NCBI GenBank assembly: GCA_016788685.1
Contig: JAEUSS010000392.1
Coordinates: 1-5,647, forward strand
Origin: Prolixibacteraceae bacterium
GTDB lineage: Bacteria; Bacteroidota; Bacteroidia; Bacteroidales; Prolixibacteraceae
DNA: 5,647 nucleotides
Direction: 5' to 3'
The position numbers were made by a program, and so were the translations under genes. Shown piece by piece: positions 1-5,647 of this stretch. Below the pieces are notes generated by a model, which made no database searches, was not told the origin of the DNA, and saw only the letters and a list, made by a program, of their open reading frames with translations. How positions within the stretch are numbered: position 1 is the stretch's first letter; each line of letters opens with the position of its first letter.

Positions 1-221
1 CGGGATATTACCCAGCCAACTATTACATTACAAATGCAGTGCATTTCGCCCCTTTCATCGGCATCAAAGCAGGAAGCAAAACCAGAAAAGAAGCGACCAA
101 CTTCTTCTTTTTTGAATTTGGAATCATCGATCATTTCCTGATAAACAGTATTCGCCACAAAGACATCAGTTTAACCGACCATCTGAATCTGTGCATGGGT
201 ATTTCCTTACCCCTGAGATAA
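1..221 (+). CDS. C-terminal end of a probable outer membrane beta-barrel protein (5'-truncated by the window edge)
   Basis: An open frame enters from the left edge (first complete codon at 3) and ends at TAA 219-221, leaving about 72 residues. What is visible: no stop back to the window edge, and a C-terminus made of short alternating stretches rich in aromatic and hydrophobic residues (HFAPFIGIKAG, NFFFFEFGIIDHFLI, LNLCMGISLPLR) separated by polar turns. This pattern is typical of the last strands of a Gram-negative outer membrane barrel. The inference is an integral outer membrane protein, but the family cannot be named from this fragment; a soluble protein is not excluded. A GTG at 39 is in frame, but I do not think it is the start, because the frame continues upstream with equally protein-like sequence (GYYPANYYITNA). 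The gene is convergent with the susC-susD operon and has no intrinsic terminator of its own that I can see. Its function is unknown. Confidence 0.6.
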   Translation, partial: GYYPANYYITNAVHFAPFIGIKAGSKTRKEATNFFFFEFGIIDHFLINSIRHKDISLTDHLNLCMGISLPLR

Positions 222-264
222 AAGAATTTTTCCGAAGTTACTCCCTACAGGTATGCCCCGCAGT

Positions 265-299
265 AAAAAAAACGGCTGCTCCGTTGATTGGAGCAGCCG
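265..299 (-). terminator. Rho-independent terminator of the susC-susD operon
   Basis: A perfect 10-bp inverted repeat (plus-strand CGGCTGCTCC at 273-282 and GGAGCAGCCG at 290-299) encloses a 7-nt loop. On the minus strand the hairpin is followed at once by eight T residues (plus-strand A265-272). The stem starts 23 nt beyond the susD stop codon. There is no T-run on the plus-strand exit side, so as an intrinsic terminator it works in one direction, for the minus-strand operon. It could still act as a transcript-end stabiliser for the convergent plus-strand gene. Confidence 0.93.
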
Positions 300-322
300 C
301 GATCATAAATCTATTCATCCCA

Positions 323-2077
323 TTAATAACCCGGGTTTTGTTTCAAAATTTCACCATTCTTATTCACCAAGTCCATCTGCACTTGCGGAATAGGCCAGTA
401 TTCATTCTTTCCGGCAGTGAAATTCGCATCTTTCAGGTATTTCCTGATTTCTTTTTCTTTTGCAGCATAGGCTTTTAGGGTTGTTGCTGCAATCCCCCAG
501 CGAACAAGATCAAAGAAACGCTGCCCTTCCATTCCGAATTCCAGGCGCAACTCCCACTGAATGGCCTTCAGTGCATATTCCTTATTGGGGAATGATGTGT
601 ACAAACCAACTTTGTAGTTCGCGGCAGGCTGACTATCGTCCCTGGTATAACCACTAACCTCACCCTTGCTATTCAATACCTGTATCCCTTTTCCCATTAT
701 AGTGCTGGCGGCAGCACGTTCGCGAATCTTATTCACATAGAACAATGCTGTTGGCAAATCATTCAGTTGAGCCGCAACTTCGGCACGCCACAAATATACG
801 TGTGCCAACCGGTATGCCCTGTAATTATTGGCATTAACACCAGTTGCCCAACCTGTTGCCGTTGAATATGTTCCTTGTTCTGATTTTTTAAACATATTTT
901 TCACGTACAAATACGGCCCGCCGTTAGCAACTTCCCGGGTCCAGACTTTTCCGGGATTAATACCCCAGTCCAGATAAGGAACACCACGACGGCCTACGGT
1001 ATGATCTAAGCGAACATCTACCGGACGGGTGTCAATTTCAAAGGGCTCTGTTGTACCCACAAACTCATCATTCTTCAGGTTATCATTATTAAATGTATCA
1101 AACAACGGTAAACCATTGGCATCAACTTTAAATGCGTTTACCAGGTTCTGGCTGGGCTGATAGAAACCGCAACAGGTTCCGAACGGACCACCCTGAGGAA
1201 AATTCAACGAGCTCCCCCAACCTGCATTTGCTGAACCATCAGCTCCGTCATTAACCGAATACTGAATTTCAAAAATCGACTCTTTATTGTTTCTCTTGGC
1301 AATCATGTAATTATCTGAATAATTAGGCATCAAAGAATAATTACCATTGTCAATGATATCGTCCAGCAAAGTTTTTGCATCAGCCCATTTTTGTTGGAAA
1401 AGATAAACACGGGCTAAAACAGCCTCAGCAGCATATTTGGTTGGGCGACCAACTTCGGCCTGTTTAACAGGAAGTTTACTTACAGCAGCTTTCAGGTCTG
1501 TTTCAATTAACGGCCAGGCATCAACTGTATTTTTAACAGTTATCGGATCGACGTCTTCAGTAATGTAAGGAATATTATTAAATACCCTCTTTTGTTCAAA
1601 ATGAAACCAAGCTCTCAAGAATTTAGCTTCGGCCTCAATTTGTTCGGCAACCGCAGTATTAATATTGCCTAATTCCACCGTTTTTTTCAAAGCTTTCAGA
1701 CAATCGTTCGAGCGGGCAACACCGTCATAAATTAACCGCCAACGATTAGCCGCATAACTATTGGTTGATATAGCCTGATACACTTCGATTTCGTTAATAG
1801 GAGGCTGGTCTCCGTATGACGATCCTTTATAAGCATCATCAGAGGCGACTCCACCCCAAACCCAATTGTCAACCGAAGCACCCCACGAGGCGCCATCAGT
1901 TCCCCAGGCTCCGTCAATCATCGAATAAGCACCTGTAAGCAAAGCGCTTACTCCCCTTTCAGAATAAAAGGAATTGTCTCCAGCTACTCCAAGTGGAACA
2001 GTTTCCATAAAACTGTCTTTACACGCATTGGCTAAAGCTAGTAACAGTACCAACGATATAAATAATATTTTTTTCAT
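323..2077 (-). CDS. susD-like: SusD/RagB-family nutrient-binding outer membrane lipoprotein
   Basis: This 584-residue surface lipoprotein is the ligand-capturing lid of a SusC-type transporter. Visible features: a signal peptide with a hydrophobic core at about 4-18 and a lipidation cysteine at C19 (ANAC, then KDSF), matching the usual SusD start of Cys followed by polar/acidic residues. The N-terminal SusD-like region (about 20-240) has TPR-type helices, including EAEAKFLRAWFHF (about 149-160) and KYAAEAVLARVYLFQQKWADA (about 214-234). The C-terminal SusD/RagB domain (about 265-584) has the helix NNYRAYRLAHVYLWRAEVAA, the hallmark IQWELRLEFGMEGQRFFDLVRWG (505-528) and the family ending YWPIPQ...LKQNPGY. 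Length is normal for the family. The start ATG at 2077 is the one that supplies the signal peptide. The gene lies 31 bp after susC and is followed directly by a strong terminator. Four cysteines are present (19, 126, 302, 303), with a vicinal pair in a glycine-rich segment. In this family the binding face can suit starch, other glycans or peptides; the sequence alone does not reveal the ligand. Confidence 0.96.
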   Translation of the reverse strand: MKKILFISLVLLLALANACKDSFMETVPLGVAGDNSFYSERGVSALLTGAYSMIDGAWGTDGASWGASVDNWVWGGVASDDAYKGSSYGDQPPINEIEVYQAISTNSYAANRWRLIYDGVARSNDCLKALKKTVELGNINTAVAEQIEAEAKFLRAWFHFEQKRVFNNIPYITEDVDPITVKNTVDAWPLIETDLKAAVSKLPVKQAEVGRPTKYAAEAVLARVYLFQQKWADAKTLLDDIIDNGNYSLMPNYSDNYMIAKRNNKESIFEIQYSVNDGADGSANAGWGSSLNFPQGGPFGTCCGFYQPSQNLVNAFKVDANGLPLFDTFNNDNLKNDEFVGTTEPFEIDTRPVDVRLDHTVGRRGVPYLDWGINPGKVWTREVANGGPYLYVKNMFKKSEQGTYSTATGWATGVNANNYRAYRLAHVYLWRAEVAAQLNDLPTALFYVNKIRERAAASTIMGKGIQVLNSKGEVSGYTRDDSQPAANYKVGLYTSFPNKEYALKAIQWELRLEFGMEGQRFFDLVRWGIAATTLKAYAAKEKEIRKYLKDANFTAGKNEYWPIPQVQMDLVNKNGEILKQNPGY

Positions 2078-2108
2078 ACTTCTAATATTTTAAAATTGAA
2101 ACAAGCAA

Positions 2109-5100
2109 TTAAATACCCAGATTAACACCAATCATCAACTGTCTTGCTGTCGGCCAGGCTCCCCGGTCAACTCCCAAAAGAGCATCAGTACCAGTCTGAA
2201 TCTCAGGATCTAATCCACTATACTTGGTTATAGTAAACAAATTCGTTGCCTGGAAATAAACTCTGAGTTTTGTGAGGCCGAACTTCTTTAAGGTAGGCTC
2301 CGGAAGATTATATCCCAGCTGGAATGTTTTCAACCTGAGGTACGATGCATCTTCAACGAAATGCGATGATGGTTCCTGACTGATTTCGTCAGCATTTTCG
2401 GCAATGGCCAAAGTTGCTTTGGTGTTATCTTTCAGGTAAGGGCTTCCCCATGATTTATACAACCGATCTTTGCTCATTCCTCCACCGGGGAAGATATTGT
2501 AATCGATCCAGCGACGTACGTAGTTGATCATTTCGTTTCCGTAACTTCCGACAAAGAATGCAGACATATCAAAAGCCTTGTACTGAACGTCTAAGGTAAG
2601 ACCTCCATAGAAATCAGGGTGTGGGCTTCCAATTTTTGTGCGGTCATTAGAGTCGATGATTCCATCAGGTTTTCCGTCCGGGCCACTGACATCTCTGTAT
2701 TTAAAATGTCCGGGTTTATTGTAGGTTCCGCTTGAACCAATTGCTTTAGGCCAGGCATCAGCTTCAGCCTGAGTCTGGAAGATTCCATCCACAATATATC
2801 CGTAATACGAAGGATAGTCCCAACCGACGTATGAACGGGTGTAGGTTTTCTGTCTCAACTGATCCCCGGAAATGAATTCTTTCGGATTATTTGAGAGTCT
2901 GACAATCTCATTTTTATAAGTTGAGATATTAGCCGTAACCGAATATTTCCAGTCACTTCCGATCTGACCTCTGTAAACACCTGTAAAATCTAAACCTAAG
3001 TTTTTCATTTCTCCAATGTTAACAAAAGGATTGGTAGCATCTCCAACCACCTGAGGAATGGCTACCCGGAACAACATGTCTGAAGTAACACGTTTCCACG
3101 CATCAATATTGAAAGTCAGTTTTCCTTTAAGCAGAGTAAGATCAACTCCGAGGTTGGTTGTGGTAGTTGCTTCCCATTTGGCATCTTTATTTCCAAATGC
3201 CGACGAGTCAAAACCTGTGCTCGATGACGAAGTTGAGCCTGTCAGCGAATATTTGGAGAATTGAGCAGCTGTACGGAAAGTTGTAAACCCGTTGTAGTTA
3301 CCGATTTCGTCATTACCTGCCATACCCCAGCCAAGTCTGACTTTCAAATCATCGAGCCAGCTTTTTGAGCCGGACATGAAACTTTCTTCCGAAACTCTCC
3401 AGCCCAATGAGAAGGCGGGGAAATTACCCCAACGGTTGTTCGATCCAAAGCGTGACGACCCGTCCCGGCGGATTGTTGCCTCTACCAGGTATTTACCTAC
3501 ATAATCGTAATTTAACCTTCCAAAATACGATACCGTTTTCCAGTCAGCCCCCAAACCTCCGTTGTTAATGGCTGCAGTTTCTCCTGCATCCAGGTACATG
3601 TAGTTAACATCCTGAGTAAAGAATCCGGCACGACTGCCATTGAACCAACGATTTTCGCTGCTAACAGCCTCGGTACCAACCAACACATTAATTTTATGCA
3701 GGTCGTTGAGAGTCGTATTGTAGTTCAGCGTATTGGCCCAGTTCCATTGCAGCGTGTAGTTGTTTGTAACGTTAAGAATGTCATTTGGTACTGCTTCAGA
3801 GAATTCCGGATTTTTCAAGGAAATATCCTTTACCTGATTATTTCTGTAATCGAAACCAAACAAAGATTTTGCAACCAATCCGGGCATTACATTAATCTGT
3901 CCGTATACATTTCCGATTGCTCTTAAGTTGTCATTCAAGTCGTTCCGGTCTCGCCAGGCCATCGCCACCGGGTTCTGTCCATTACCTGTGAGCGGAACCT
4001 TAGTTCCGGCAAAATTGCCCATAATGTCATATACCGGAATAATCGGCTGCATACGGTATGCCTGAGAAACTAATGTAGCTTCATCGTTGTCTGCGAAATT
4101 ACCTTTCTGCCTTGAAAAAGTGACTCCTACCGACTCACCGACTTCCAGCCAGTTTTTCAACTTAGCACTTGCATTAGAGCGGATGGAGTAACGGTCCCAA
4201 TTGCTATGTATCACAATTCCTTCTTCGGTGTAATAACCTGCAGAAAAAGCATAGGCACCTTTGGTAGTACCACCGGTTACCGACAGGTTATACTCCTGAA
4301 CTGGCGCTGTGCGGAAGATTTCATCGTACCAGTTGGTACCTTGCTTGTTCGATTTTGCAATCAAATAGTAGTTACCATCGGTATACCTGTATTTTGAAGG
4401 ATCTGCTGCCGGATCACCTTCCTTGGCAGTCGCAATTCCGGCAAGGGCATAGTCCGGGATTACCGGATTTGCTCCCATTCCGTAAAGGGCATTCCCAGGA
4501 GTTAATCCTGAATTTTTGGCAACCATCCACATCGCCTCGCCATATTCTTTCGTATTCAGAAGATCGTATTGGTTAGTCGCTTGCGAAAGTCCAAACCGGG
4601 CATCAAAACTGATTTTCGGTTCTCCTGTTGTTCCGCGTTTGGTCGTAATGATAATTACACCGTTGGCACCTCTGGCTCCGTAAATAGCCGCTGACGAAGC
4701 ATCCTTCAGTACTGTAACACTTTCAATATCGTTTGGATTTAACTGAGACATGTTGTCTTTGGTGGGAACTCCGTCAACAACATAAAGCGGATTATTGTTA
4801 TTAACAGTACCCATACCTCTGATTCGCACCGTTGCATCTCCACCTGGGGTGTGCGAGCCTGTAATACTGACACCCGACACACGGCCTTGCATACGCTGAA
4901 CCGCACTAGCTGTGCTGTTATTGTTCAGGTCAGCCGAAGAAACCTGGCTGATAGCGCCGGTCAGGCTGGCTTTCGACTGAGTGGCATATCCGGTCACGAC
5001 CACTTCCTCCACTCCGATAACATCAGCTGTCATGGTGATTTTGAATGTCGTTTGGTTTCCAAGCTCAATCTCCTGATTTTTCATCCCGATGTATGAAACA

Positions 5101-5336
5101 CTCAGAACTTTAGCATCAGCAGGTGCAGCGAACGCAAATCGTCCGTCCATATCGGTAATCGTACCGGTTGTTGTTCCTTTAATAACTACGGTTGCGCCGG
5201 GAATAGGCACTCCGTCTTCTCCAATAACTGTACCTGACAGTGTTTTTTGTTGCGCAAAAGAGGTAAATGACAATAAACAGGAGATAATCACCAGTGTTGT
5301 TATTCGCCAGATACCTTTAATTTTACTTTTTTCCAT
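2109..5336 (-). CDS. susC-like: SusC/RagA-family TonB-linked outer membrane transporter
   Basis: This 1075-residue TonB-dependent outer membrane importer works with the SusD-type lipoprotein encoded just downstream. Visible domains in order: signal peptide 1-28 (hydrophobic core LVIISCLLSF, cleavage after SFA); a carboxypeptidase-regulatory-like beta-sandwich at about 31-104 (SGTVIGEDGVPIPGATVVIKG, SVSYIGM); a TonB-box-like EEVVVTGY at 110-117; a plug at about 122-235 carrying the SusC signature (NPLYVVDGVP 182-191, DIESVTVLKDASSAAIYGAR 203-222, GVIIITTKRG 226-235); and a 22-strand-type barrel from about 240 to the end. Family landmarks in the barrel are ATIRRDGSSRFG (620-631), an Asp/Gly-rich loop DVSGPDGKPDGIIDSND (882-898) resembling calcium-binding loops, EDASYLRLKTFQLGYNLP (995-1012) and a TNLFTITKYSGLDPEI segment (1031-1046). 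No STN domain precedes the beta-sandwich. The barrel ends in Ile rather than the usual Phe. There are no frameshifts or internal stops, and the length is usual for the family. ATG 5336 is chosen because it opens the signal peptide; the leader is A/T-rich with no Shine-Dalgarno match, as is common in Bacteroidota. The substrate is unknown. Confidence 0.97.
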   Translation of the reverse strand: MEKSKIKGIWRITTLVIISCLLSFTSFAQQKTLSGTVIGEDGVPIPGATVVIKGTTTGTITDMDGRFAFAAPADAKVLSVSYIGMKNQEIELGNQTTFKITMTADVIGVEEVVVTGYATQSKASLTGAISQVSSADLNNNSTASAVQRMQGRVSGVSITGSHTPGGDATVRIRGMGTVNNNNPLYVVDGVPTKDNMSQLNPNDIESVTVLKDASSAAIYGARGANGVIIITTKRGTTGEPKISFDARFGLSQATNQYDLLNTKEYGEAMWMVAKNSGLTPGNALYGMGANPVIPDYALAGIATAKEGDPAADPSKYRYTDGNYYLIAKSNKQGTNWYDEIFRTAPVQEYNLSVTGGTTKGAYAFSAGYYTEEGIVIHSNWDRYSIRSNASAKLKNWLEVGESVGVTFSRQKGNFADNDEATLVSQAYRMQPIIPVYDIMGNFAGTKVPLTGNGQNPVAMAWRDRNDLNDNLRAIGNVYGQINVMPGLVAKSLFGFDYRNNQVKDISLKNPEFSEAVPNDILNVTNNYTLQWNWANTLNYNTTLNDLHKINVLVGTEAVSSENRWFNGSRAGFFTQDVNYMYLDAGETAAINNGGLGADWKTVSYFGRLNYDYVGKYLVEATIRRDGSSRFGSNNRWGNFPAFSLGWRVSEESFMSGSKSWLDDLKVRLGWGMAGNDEIGNYNGFTTFRTAAQFSKYSLTGSTSSSSTGFDSSAFGNKDAKWEATTTTNLGVDLTLLKGKLTFNIDAWKRVTSDMLFRVAIPQVVGDATNPFVNIGEMKNLGLDFTGVYRGQIGSDWKYSVTANISTYKNEIVRLSNNPKEFISGDQLRQKTYTRSYVGWDYPSYYGYIVDGIFQTQAEADAWPKAIGSSGTYNKPGHFKYRDVSGPDGKPDGIIDSNDRTKIGSPHPDFYGGLTLDVQYKAFDMSAFFVGSYGNEMINYVRRWIDYNIFPGGGMSKDRLYKSWGSPYLKDNTKATLAIAENADEISQEPSSHFVEDASYLRLKTFQLGYNLPEPTLKKFGLTKLRVYFQATNLFTITKYSGLDPEIQTGTDALLGVDRGAWPTARQLMIGVNLGI

Positions 5337-5359
5337 AAATTTTAATGTTTAATTTTTGA

Positions 5360-5374
5360 TAATTAGGTAATTAG
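5360..5374. repeat. tandem direct repeat TAATTAG in the susC leader
   Basis: Two copies of TAATTAG (5360-5366 and 5368-5374) are separated by one base, giving an 8-bp period. They lie 24-38 bp upstream of the susC start codon, just downstream of the candidate -7 element, where a bound protein could affect initiation. A/T-rich composition makes a chance origin plausible. Confidence 0.5.
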
Positions 5375-5384
5375 TGCATTTAAA

Positions 5385-5412
5385 CAAAAGAATATCGAAT
5401 ACATAAATTCAA
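5385..5412 (-). promoter_or_regulatory. weak candidate Bacteroidota-type promoter for susC-susD
   Basis: On the minus strand, TTG (plus 5410-5412) is followed after 17 nt by TTCTTTTG (plus 5385-5392). The known Bacteroidota consensus is TTTG or TTG near -33 and TAnnTTTG near -7, usually 19-21 nt apart. The -7 element has one mismatch (TT for TA) and the spacing is short, so support is weak. If real, transcription would start near 5378 and give a leader of about 40 nt. Confidence 0.25.
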
Positions 5413-5426
5413 TATTTCTCCATTTC

Positions 5427-5435
5427 CGAGATTTA
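5427..5435. repeat. direct repeat CGAGATTTA, copy near susC
   Basis: This is the susC-proximal copy of a 9-bp exact direct repeat. Its surroundings (TTTC before it, and an A/T-rich stretch ending in ATAG after it) partly match those of the distal copy at 5604-5612. It lies about 15 bp upstream of the weak -33 candidate, a position where an activator could bind. Confidence 0.35.
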
Positions 5436-5542
5436 CATAGGCATATAGTTTTTAAGAGTAATTCAGTTTGCTAATTGCATAAACAACTCCTGACAGAGCA
5501 TCAAAGCAACATAATGCAAAACATCAAGACGATGGATTACTG

Positions 5543-5556
5543 CCCATGGCTATGGG
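5543..5556. repeat. short inverted repeat CCCAT-N4-ATGGG
   Basis: A perfect 5-bp inverted repeat with a GGCT spacer (plus strand) lies in the otherwise A/T-rich region upstream of susC. No T-run follows on either strand, so it is not an intrinsic terminator. It could be a small operator or have no function. Confidence 0.35.
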
Positions 5557-5603
5557 AATAAAAGACGGTGCAGCCTAACTACACTAGATTAGACATAAAA
5601 TTT

Positions 5604-5612
5604 CGAGATTTA
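5604..5612. repeat. direct repeat CGAGATTTA, distal copy
   Basis: This second exact copy lies 177 bp from the first, in the same orientation. It sits inside a near-palindrome AAATTTCGAGATTT (5599-5612, one mismatched pair), which is the kind of symmetry a dimeric regulator could bind. A 9-bp match within about 300 A/T-rich bases can arise by chance. Confidence 0.3.
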
Positions 5613-5647
5613 AAAATAGCCGGTTTTTCATCTTGTTTGTGTTTGCG

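Larger units (their letters stand above)
5337..5647 (-). promoter_or_regulatory. susC upstream region, no supportable gene
   Basis: These 311 bp upstream of susC are more A/T-rich than the coding DNA, and no reading frame in either direction looks like a gene. The region must hold the operon promoter and any regulator site unless transcription enters from beyond the right edge. It contains a weak promoter candidate close to susC, a tandem TAATTAG repeat in the predicted leader, a spaced direct repeat of CGAGATTTA and a small CCCAT/ATGGG inverted repeat. No tRNA, riboswitch fold or terminator was recognised. Confidence 0.6.

Noticed and set aside
191..657. Plus-strand open frames overlapping the terminator and the 3' end of susD (191-478 and 460-657)
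   Set aside because: They lie antisense to a clearly coding SusD sequence or run through the terminator hairpin, and their translations show no domain or signal features.
2078..2108. Possible regulatory hairpin or processing site between susC and susD
   Set aside because: The 31-bp gap is A/T-rich with no inverted repeat of useful length; it only carries the susD leader.
1732..2794. Minus-strand frames inside susD (1732-1917) and susC (2591-2794) in other registers
   Set aside because: They are wholly contained in strongly supported genes on the same strand and give low-quality translations.
3216..3243. Ser/Thr/Gly-rich run in SusC (residues about 699-707) considered as a low-complexity insertion or repeat
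   Set aside because: It is short and lies where an extracellular barrel loop is expected; such variation is ordinary in SusC proteins.
3058..5352. Several plus-strand frames of 63-87 codons antisense to susC (for example 3058-3264, 3696-3926, 4851-5096, 5089-5352)
   Set aside because: They are shadows of the susC reading frame, with no protein-like organisation and no independent start context.
5531..5560. Nine-codon plus-strand mini-ORF (MDYCPWLWE) considered as a leader peptide
   Set aside because: It is on the opposite strand to susC, has no gene or attenuator downstream on its own strand, and its length is expected by chance.
5611..5627. A-run and T-run around GCCGG considered as a bidirectional terminator for an upstream gene
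   Set aside because: The A/T arms flank an unpaired or at most 4-bp self-complementary core, so there is no stable G/C stem.
5579..5647. Minus-strand frame open to the right edge and ending in TAG at 5579-5581, possibly the tail of an upstream gene
   Set aside because: Only 22 codons are visible, another register is also open to the edge (ending near 5585), and the peptide has no recognisable motif, so it cannot be told from chance.

Overview
The window looks like chromosomal DNA from a member of the Bacteroidota. The evidence is a SusC-type TonB-linked outer membrane transporter followed by a SusD-type surface lipoprotein, AT-rich leaders without a recognisable Shine-Dalgarno sequence, and a lipoprotein signal followed by acidic/polar residues. 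Both proteins resemble those of environmental Bacteroidales/Marinilabiliales-type organisms, but genus and species cannot be fixed from this sequence.

Layout, left to right. Positions 1-221 hold the 3' end of a plus-strand gene that is cut by the window edge; its C-terminus looks like the last strands of an outer membrane beta-barrel protein. Positions 222-322 are a short convergent intergenic gap with a textbook intrinsic terminator (265-299) that serves the minus strand. Positions 323-2077 (minus) encode the SusD/RagB lipoprotein. After a 31-bp gap, positions 2109-5336 (minus) encode the SusC/RagA transporter. Positions 5337-5647 contain no supportable gene. This stretch is the leader and promoter region of the susC-susD operon and carries a weak promoter candidate and a few small repeats.

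How the genes work together: SusD-type lipoproteins sit as a lid on the extracellular face of the SusC barrel. Together they capture an oligomeric nutrient (glycan or peptide) and import it with energy from TonB-ExbBD. Both genes are intact and full length. The strong terminator just after susD suggests a compact two-gene transcript, with no SusE/F-like binding protein or degradative enzyme encoded downstream on it. The window contains no glycoside hydrolase, sulfatase, lyase, peptidase or regulator, so the substrate cannot be inferred. SusC has no N-terminal STN domain, so direct control through a FecR/ECF-sigma pair is not expected.

I found no sign of an undescribed system, mobile element, CRISPR array or RNA gene. 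The observations in Part 2 are modest.
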